Shown: positions 36,441-41,552 of the stretch, one piece after another
How the letters are laid out: the number at the start of each line of letters is the position of its first letter
How positions within the stretch are numbered: the first letter of the stretch is position 1
Assembly: GCA_016208745.1 (NCBI GenBank)
Contig: JACQXN010000010.1
Coordinates: 1-41,552 of the forward strand
Length of the DNA stretch: 41,552 bases
Direction of reading: 5' to 3'
Source: Candidatus Portnoyibacteriota bacterium
GTDB lineage: Bacteria; Patescibacteriota; Minisyncoccia; Portnoybacterales; GWB1-42-6
The notes under the pieces: generated by a model
Databases searched by the model: none
Told to the model about the DNA's origin: nothing
The model's input: only the letters and a program-made list of their open reading frames with translations
Made by a program: the position numbers and the translations under genes

Positions 36441-37877
36441 GTGATAAAACTTTATAATACACTGACAAGAAAAAAAGAAACCATTAAACCGCTCAACGAT
36501 AATTTAATCGGTCTTTATTGCTGTGGCCCGACCGTCTATTGGTATGCGCATCTGGGAAATTTGAGAGCTTATATTTTTGAGGATGTTTTAAGGCGGGTTT
36601 TAGAATATAACGGCTTTTCGGTTAAGCACGTAATGAATTATACAGATGTTGGCCATTTGACTTCTGACGAAGATTCAGGCGAAGATAAAATGGAAAAAGG
36701 CGCCAAACGCGAAGGAAAAACTGCTTGGGAAATTGCGGAATTTTATATCAAGGCTTTTGAAAATGATGCCAGAGCCCTTAATATTTTAGAACCGACATTT
36801 AAACCCCGCGCCACAGAAAATATAGAGGAACAAATCACACTCATAAAAACTCTGGAGGAAAAAGGATTTACTTATAAAATCGCTGATGGGATTTATTTTA
36901 ACACTTCTAAATTAAAAGATTATGGAAAGCTGGCGCGGCTTGATATAGAAAAATTAAAAGCCGGTGCCAGAATTGAAATGGTTGAAGGCAAAAAAAATCC
37001 GACTGATTTTGCATTATGGAAGTTTTCTCCAGCGAACTCAAAAAGGCAAATGGAATGGGAATCGCCCTGGGGGCTTGGTTTTCCCGGCTGGCATATTGAA
37101 TGTTCGGCAATGAGCCAAAAATATTTAGGCGAGCAATTTGATATCCATTGCGGCGGCATTGACCATATCCCAACACATCACACAAACGAGATTGCCCAAT
37201 CAGAAGCCGCTTTTGGAAAAATTCCAGCCAGATTCTGGCTGCATAGCGAATTTTTATTGATTGACGGAGGCAAAATGGCCAAATCCGATGAAAATTTTTT
37301 GACCGTTAAAACTTTAATTGACAAAAGATTTAATCCCCTCGCCTATCGTTATCTGACTTTAACTGCTCATTATCGCTCAAAATTAAACTTCACTTGGGAA
37401 AGTCTAGCGGCCGCCCAAAGCGCGCTAGATAGTTTGTATAATTTTTACCTTAGACTGAATGAAAATCCTCCCCAGACCTCCCTAAAGGGAGGGATCGATT
37501 CCCCTCCTTTAGGAGGGGTTAGGGGAGATTTAAAAAATAAGCTCAATGAAATAAAAAAGCAATTCCTCGCCGCCCTCAACGACGACTTAAACACTCCCGA
37601 AGCACTGGCGATTGTCTGGAAATTAATAAAAGACGCGGATATTTCCGACGCCGATAAAAAAAGCGCCTTGCTCGATTTTGACAAAGTGCTTGGATTGGGA
37701 CTAGAAAAGATTAGAAAAATCGAAATTCCAGAGGAAATAAAACAATTAGCCAAAGAACGCGAAGAAGCGAGAAAAAATAAAGATTGGGCCAAGGCCGACC
37801 AATTACGGAAAAAAATTCAAGAGTCTGGCTGGGATATAGAAGACACGCCAGACGGACCAAAAATAGTAAACCGATAA
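36441..37877 (+). CDS. cysS: Cysteinyl-tRNA synthetase
   Basis: [48 protein letters not shown]. Start GTG 36441 ([11 protein letters not shown]) or TTG 36435. Confidence 0.96.
   Translation: MIKLYNTLTRKKETIKPLNDNLIGLYCCGPTVYWYAHLGNLRAYIFEDVLRRVLEYNGFSVKHVMNYTDVGHLTSDEDSGEDKMEKGAKREGKTAWEIAEFYIKAFENDARALNILEPTFKPRATENIEEQITLIKTLEEKGFTYKIADGIYFNTSKLKDYGKLARLDIEKLKAGARIEMVEGKKNPTDFALWKFSPANSKRQMEWESPWGLGFPGWHIECSAMSQKYLGEQFDIHCGGIDHIPTHHTNEIAQSEAAFGKIPARFWLHSEFLLIDGGKMAKSDENFLTVKTLIDKRFNPLAYRYLTLTAHYRSKLNFTWESLAAAQSALDSLYNFYLRLNENPPQTSLKGGIDSPPLGGVRGDLKNKLNEIKKQFLAALNDDLNTPEALAIVWKLIKDADISDADKKSALLDFDKVLGLGLEKIRKIEIPEEIKQLAKEREEARKNKDWAKADQLRKKIQESGWDIEDTPDGPKIVNR
37464..37531. repeat. In-frame CCTCCTTTAGGAGG-type repeat inside cysS
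   Basis: aatcctccccagacctccctaaagggagggatcgattcccctcctttaggaggggttaggggagattt. Confidence 0.85.
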
Positions 37878-37940
37878 ACTATCATCCTTACATTCTCAAG
37901 TATTTAAGGATGTTAGCTTTGAAACAAAAGAACAAAATAG

Positions 37941-37969
37941 AAAAGCCTCGTCATAAAAACGAGGCTTTT
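37941..37969. terminator. Bidirectional terminator
   Basis: aaaagcctcgt-cataaaa-acgaggctttttg. Confidence 0.85.
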
Positions 37970-37971
37970 TG

Positions 37972-38499
37972 TTACTTTACATTTTCTACCGCAGGCGCGG
38001 GTAAAGGCTTTGGTTTAAGTTTTCTCAACCATTCCCTGACTTTGCTTGTGCACCGCGGGAGAGGAGTGCAGGATAAAAAATAGTAGGCGCATAAGAGGAA
38101 AAGCATTCCCATATTTAAACCTATACCGGGAGCGTCGAAAATAGAAAAAAGGAAAAGACCGAGAGTAAAAATCCTTGCAGGGAAAAGGGCGATCAGCAAC
38201 GGATTTATCTTAGGCGGAGTCTCTTCCACACCGGATAAAACTTTCTTCTCCAAAGGAGCGAGCAAAAGCGTGGGCATAGAAAAGAAAAAGAAAGAAAAAA
38301 TAGCCCAAACAGCAATCGCGCCTCCGCTTAAATCTGGCTTACTGAGAAGAATATCCCATGTAAACGAAGCCCACATGAAGAACCAACAAATTATCCCCCA
38401 CCAAAAATTCGTTTTACCAGTCAGCCTCTGAAACCAATGACCGAAAGGCTGAAAAATTCTATCAATCAAAAAGCTATCAGCCCTGACAACTATATTCAT
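37972..38499 (-). CDS. Hypothetical multi-TM membrane protein
   Basis: 175-aa ORF with about four TM segments; 4-bp overlap with the response-regulator gene. Confidence 0.65.
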   Translation of the reverse strand: MNIVVRADSFLIDRIFQPFGHWFQRLTGKTNFWWGIICWFFMWASFTWDILLSKPDLSGGAIAVWAIFSFFFFSMPTLLLAPLEKKVLSGVEETPPKINPLLIALFPARIFTLGLFLFSIFDAPGIGLNMGMLFLLCAYYFLSCTPLPRCTSKVREWLRKLKPKPLPAPAVENVK

Positions 38500-38876
38500 A
38501 GCGTCTCCTCCTCTGATCCCATCCCCAGAAGTTTTTCCACTAACTCCCTAAAGTCCTCTACCTTAAAGGGCTTGATAAGGAAAGCGTCGCACCCAACCGA
38601 TAGGGCCTTCTGCTTTGTCTCCGTATCGGCGCTCTGAATCATAACCTTTATATGCGGATACTGCTTCTTTACATGCCCCGCGATTTCGTAGCCCCTCAAA
38701 ATAGGCAGATGAAAATCGGAAATCACCAAGTCTAATCGCTCGTGATTTTCGTCTATAAGCCCGACTCCGAGAAGCCCGTTTCCGGCTATCAAAACATTGT
38801 GGCCGAGGCCATTTAAAAATTCTGCTTCCATATCCAATAAATCTTTATTGTCATCAATTACTAATATAGTGGCCAT
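38496..38876 (-). CDS. Stand-alone response regulator receiver (CheY-like)
   Basis: ILVIDDNKDLLDMEAEFL, LVISDFHLPILRGYEI, KALSVGCDAFLIKPFKVEDF. Confidence 0.93.
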   Translation of the reverse strand: MATILVIDDNKDLLDMEAEFLNGLGHNVLIAGNGLLGVGLIDENHERLDLVISDFHLPILRGYEIAGHVKKQYPHIKVMIQSADTETKQKALSVGCDAFLIKPFKVEDFRELVEKLLGMGSEEETL

Positions 38877-38985
38877 TTTGCCCTCCTTTTAGTACGCCGT
38901 AATTTTTAATATAGGCGGTCTCTTTATTTTGTTGACAAAAAACCATTTTCCCCACTATATCAACAATTCCTCCTTTTTTCAAGGC

Positions 38986-39015
38986 TTGCCCATCAAATTG
39001 AAAAAATAGTATAAT
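38986..39015 (+). promoter_or_regulatory. Putative dnaB promoter
   Basis: TTGCCC - 18 bp - TATAAT. Confidence 0.5.
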
Positions 39016-39051
39016 CTCATAACGGGAGCTGATAAGAAACAAATCCGAAAC

Positions 39052-39123
39052 GTCATGCTGAACTTGTTTCAGCATCTCAAATAAGCTAAAATCGCAGAGA
39101 TCCCGAAATAAATTCGGGATGAC
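39052..39123. repeat. Palindromic repeat in the dnaB leader
   Basis: gtcatgctgaacttgtttcagcat...gatcccgaaataaattcgggatgac, GTCAT...ATGAC ends. Confidence 0.8.
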
Positions 39124-39137
39124 ATCTCTAGTCGCCT

Positions 39138-40490
39138 ATGTCCAATCAAAACCTCGAAAAAATACCGCCGCAAAATATTGAAGCCGAGCAATCTGTTCTT
39201 GGCTCTTTAATGTTGGATAAAAACGCCATTATAAAAATTGCTGATATCTTGCGGCCCGGTGATTTCTACCGCCAAGTCCATAATACAATTTTTGAAACAA
39301 TGATTGAGCTTTATGAAAAAGGAGAGCCAATCGATTTGCTAAGCTTGACCAACCGCCTTGAGGAAAGAGTAAATCTGGAAGAAATCGGCGGACCCAGCTA
39401 TTTAACATCTTTAGTTAACACTGTTCCAACTGCCGCCCATATTTTGCATTACGCTCGAATAGTTCACAGAAAAAAAATTTTAAGAGATTTAATTGACGCG
39501 GCCCAGCATATATCGCAACTAGGATTTTCCGAAGAAGCGGAAATAGAGCATATTTTAGATGAAGCAGAACAAAGAATTTTTAGCATTTCTCAGAAATCCC
39601 TTTCGCAAGAATTTATACCGGTTAAAAGCGCGCTTGAAGAAGCGTTTGAAAGGATAGATAAGCTTCATAAAGGCGAAGGCGCAATGAGAGGCGTGCCGAC
39701 TGGCTTTAACGAATTGGATAATTATCTTTCCGGCCTGCAAAAATCCGATTTAGTCATTTTAGCGGCCAGACCCTCTATCGGCAAAACTTCGCTAGCCCTT
39801 GATATTGTCAGAAACGTGGCAATAAAACAAAAAATTCCAGTTGGTATGTTTAGCTTGGAAATGTCAAGGCATGATTTAGTGGACAGACTTCTGGCGGCCG
39901 AAGCAGGCGTTGATTTATGGAAATTAAGAACCGGGAAGCTTTCTTCAGAAGGTCTTGATAATGATTTTACAAGAATTCAGGAAGCAATGAGCGGCTTGGC
40001 GCAGGCGCCAATTTTCATTGACGACGCGCCGTCCCCAACAGTTCTTCAAATGCGCACTATGGCGCGCCGGCTGCAATCAGAACACGGATTAGGTTTAATC
40101 ACAATTGATTATCTGCAATTAATCCAGCCGCGCACCAATTCAGAAAATATAGTCCAGCAGATAACTGAAATTTCGCGATCATTAAAGGGGCTAGCCAGAG
40201 AATTAGAAGTACCAGTTCTAGCTCTATCTCAGCTCTCCCGAGCCGTTGAATCAAGACCCGACCAAATTCCCCGTTTGGCTGACTTGCGCGAATCTGGCTC
40301 AATTGAGCAAGACGCGGATGTGGTGCTTTTTATTTATCGTGAAGACAAAGTGAAAAAGGATTCCGGCCGGCCAAATATCGCTGATATTTTTATTGCTAAA
40401 CACCGAAATGGCCCGATTGGCAAAGCCGAGCTTTATTTTAACGAATCCCAAGCGAGCTTTAAGAATTTGGAAAGATATTTGGGAGAATAA
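39138..40490 (+). CDS. dnaB: Replicative DNA helicase DnaB
   Basis: PPQNIEAEQSVLGSLMLDKNA, LVILAARPSIGKTSLALDI, IDYLQLIQPR, LADLRESGSIEQDADVVLFIYR. Confidence 0.97.
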   Translation: MSNQNLEKIPPQNIEAEQSVLGSLMLDKNAIIKIADILRPGDFYRQVHNTIFETMIELYEKGEPIDLLSLTNRLEERVNLEEIGGPSYLTSLVNTVPTAAHILHYARIVHRKKILRDLIDAAQHISQLGFSEEAEIEHILDEAEQRIFSISQKSLSQEFIPVKSALEEAFERIDKLHKGEGAMRGVPTGFNELDNYLSGLQKSDLVILAARPSIGKTSLALDIVRNVAIKQKIPVGMFSLEMSRHDLVDRLLAAEAGVDLWKLRTGKLSSEGLDNDFTRIQEAMSGLAQAPIFIDDAPSPTVLQMRTMARRLQSEHGLGLITIDYLQLIQPRTNSENIVQQITEISRSLKGLARELEVPVLALSQLSRAVESRPDQIPRLADLRESGSIEQDADVVLFIYREDKVKKDSGRPNIADIFIAKHRNGPIGKAELYFNESQASFKNLERYLGE

Positions 40491-40497
40491 CTTTAAA

Positions 40498-40655
40498 AAT
40501 TTCCAATTTCTAATTCCTGATTTCTAACAAAAATTATAATACCTAATGCCTAATTTCAAAAATTGGACATTTAAGAATTAGACATTTTATTGGAAATTAG
40601 GAATTGGGTATTGGGAATTATTTAGGTTAATTAGGAATTAGATCAATTAGAAATT
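40498..40655. repeat. AT-rich imperfect palindromic spacer (dnaB-recR)
   Basis: aatttccaatttctaattcctgatttct...ggaaattaggaattgggtattgggaatt...aattagaaatt. Confidence 0.65.
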
Positions 40656-40659
40656 CATT

Positions 40660-41292
40660 ATGCTTCCTCTTTCTCTCAAAAACTTAATTGACCATTTCAG
40701 CAAGCTTCCCGGTATTGGCCAGCGCGCGGCTACGCGTTTGGTTTTTTTTCTTCTAAACCAACCCTCGCAGGAATTGGAAAGTTTCGCGCAAAGCTTAAAA
40801 GAATTAAAAAACAAAACGAAAGTCTGCCCAAATTGTTTTAATTTAACTTCTGATACTTTATGCCATTTTTGCGCCGACAAAAAAAGAAACCGCTTGCTTA
40901 TCTGCGTAGTTGAAGATATTTTAGACATTATTCCGATAGAACGGACAAGACAATTTAACGGGCTTTATCATGTTTTAGGCGGCCTTCTTTCGCCAACTGA
41001 AGGCCTGACACCAGAAAAATTAAAAATCAAAGAACTTATCGCGCGGATAAAAAAACACACCGACAACAAAAACTCCCCTCCTTTAGGAGGGGCTGGGGGA
41101 GATTTTACGGTTGAGGTACTTCTGGCTTTTAATCCAACAACCGAAGGCGATGCCACGGCCTTATACCTTGAAAGAATTTTAAAGCCACTTCATGTTAAAA
41201 TAACCCGCCTGGCCCGCGGCCTCTCCACCGGCGGCGACCTAGAATACGCCGACGAAACAACACTGATAAATGCGTTGAGGAATAGGAGATAA
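40660..41292 (+). CDS. recR: Recombination protein RecR
   Basis: LIDHFSKLPGIGQRAATRLVFFLL, CPNCFNLTSDTLCHFC, YHVLGGLLSPTEG. Confidence 0.96.
   Translation: MLPLSLKNLIDHFSKLPGIGQRAATRLVFFLLNQPSQELESFAQSLKELKNKTKVCPNCFNLTSDTLCHFCADKKRNRLLICVVEDILDIIPIERTRQFNGLYHVLGGLLSPTEGLTPEKLKIKELIARIKKHTDNKNSPPLGGAGGDFTVEVLLAFNPTTEGDATALYLERILKPLHVKITRLARGLSTGGDLEYADETTLINALRNRR
41073..41105. repeat. In-frame CCTCCTTTAGGAGG-type repeat inside recR
   Basis: ctcccctcctttaggaggggctgggggagattt; differs from the cysS half-element at two positions. Confidence 0.85.
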
Positions 41293-41306
41293 AATTATTT
41301 TAAAAA

Positions 41307-41382
41307 ATCCTCCCCCAGCCCTCCTTTTCCAAAGGAGGGAAAAAGCTCCACTCTTTGAAAAAGAGGGGTTAGGGGAGATTTA
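41307..41382. repeat. Intergenic CCTCCTTTTCCAAAGGAGG-type repeat after recR
   Basis: tcctcccccagccctccttttccaaaggaggg...aagaggggttaggggagattt. Confidence 0.8.
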
Positions 41383-41417
41383 ATTTTCTTCACGCTACCC
41401 TGTGAACCTACCAATGA

Positions 41418-41442
41418 AAACCACCAGCTATGCTGGTGGTTT
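41418..41442. repeat. Hairpin at the probable end of an IS200/IS605-like element
   Basis: aaaccaccagc-tat-gctggtggttt, 11-bp arms; a second hairpin gcaggc-ata-gcctgc at 41450-41464. Confidence 0.6.
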
Positions 41443-41463
41443 CTATCTTGCAGGCATAGCCTG

Positions 41464-41552
41464 CTAGAACAATTGAGGCATATCTATTTGTCTGTGTCTC
41501 TGGTTCTCAATGTATTTTTTGACTGCGAATTCATTGAGGCCAATGGTGGAAA
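41464..41552 (-). mobile_element. C-terminal fragment of an IS200/IS605-like TnpA transposase (runs off the right edge)
   Basis: Minus-strand translation ...STIGLNEFAVKKYIENQRHRQIDMPQLF*; KYIENQ-type C-terminus typical of Y1 transposases; adjacent hairpins. Confidence 0.55.

Noticed and set aside
38854-39075. 73-aa ORF beginning MLKQVQHD
   Set aside because: Its N-terminus is translated palindromic repeat and the rest is antisense/leader sequence of dnaB.
1-41552. Alternative genetic code (UGA recoded)
   Set aside because: All conserved genes translate at full length with standard stops; no in-frame UGA needed.

Overview
This 41.5 kb window looks like a chromosomal segment from a Candidate Phyla Radiation bacterium (Patescibacteria, probably Parcubacteria-like); that placement is inferred from gene style and reduced proteins, not from a marker-gene tree. 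Most genes are housekeeping: rpmA, pyrG, rplI, acyP, murC, thpR, a priA-like gene, fmt, tRNA-Lys(UUU), hrcA-grpE-dnaK-dnaJ with a variant CIRCE operator, corA, cysS, dnaB and recR. A cell-envelope block covers about 6.5-22.8 kb: an S41 protease, four family 2 or 4 glycosyltransferases, an LCP protein, an O-antigen-ligase-like protein, a PGRP amidase-SpoIID fusion, an L,D-transpeptidase, a CofE-like protein, MurC and WecG/TagA. The most unusual features lie outside the gene list. (1) A dense set of small palindromic or low-complexity repeats is inserted in frame inside conserved genes (priA three times, murC twice, plus cysS, recR, grpE, wecG and three glycosyltransferases), with members of several families also found between genes. 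(2) A repeated intergenic element of about 168 bp has three predicted stems with compensatory base changes between its two copies, making it a candidate structured RNA or MITE. (3) A repeat of about 98 bp occurs three times, always directly upstream of a start codon and in the same orientation relative to that gene. (4) One glycosyltransferase gene is bracketed tightly by inverted repeats of about 89 bp (87/89 identical by eye). (5) A PEP-synthase/dikinase-like enzyme is split into two overlapping genes in reversed domain order. (6) The PriA-like protein has lost its recognisable helicase motifs. Both window edges appear to cut IS200/IS605-like (TnpA/RAYT) elements. All comparisons were done by eye, with no database searches.
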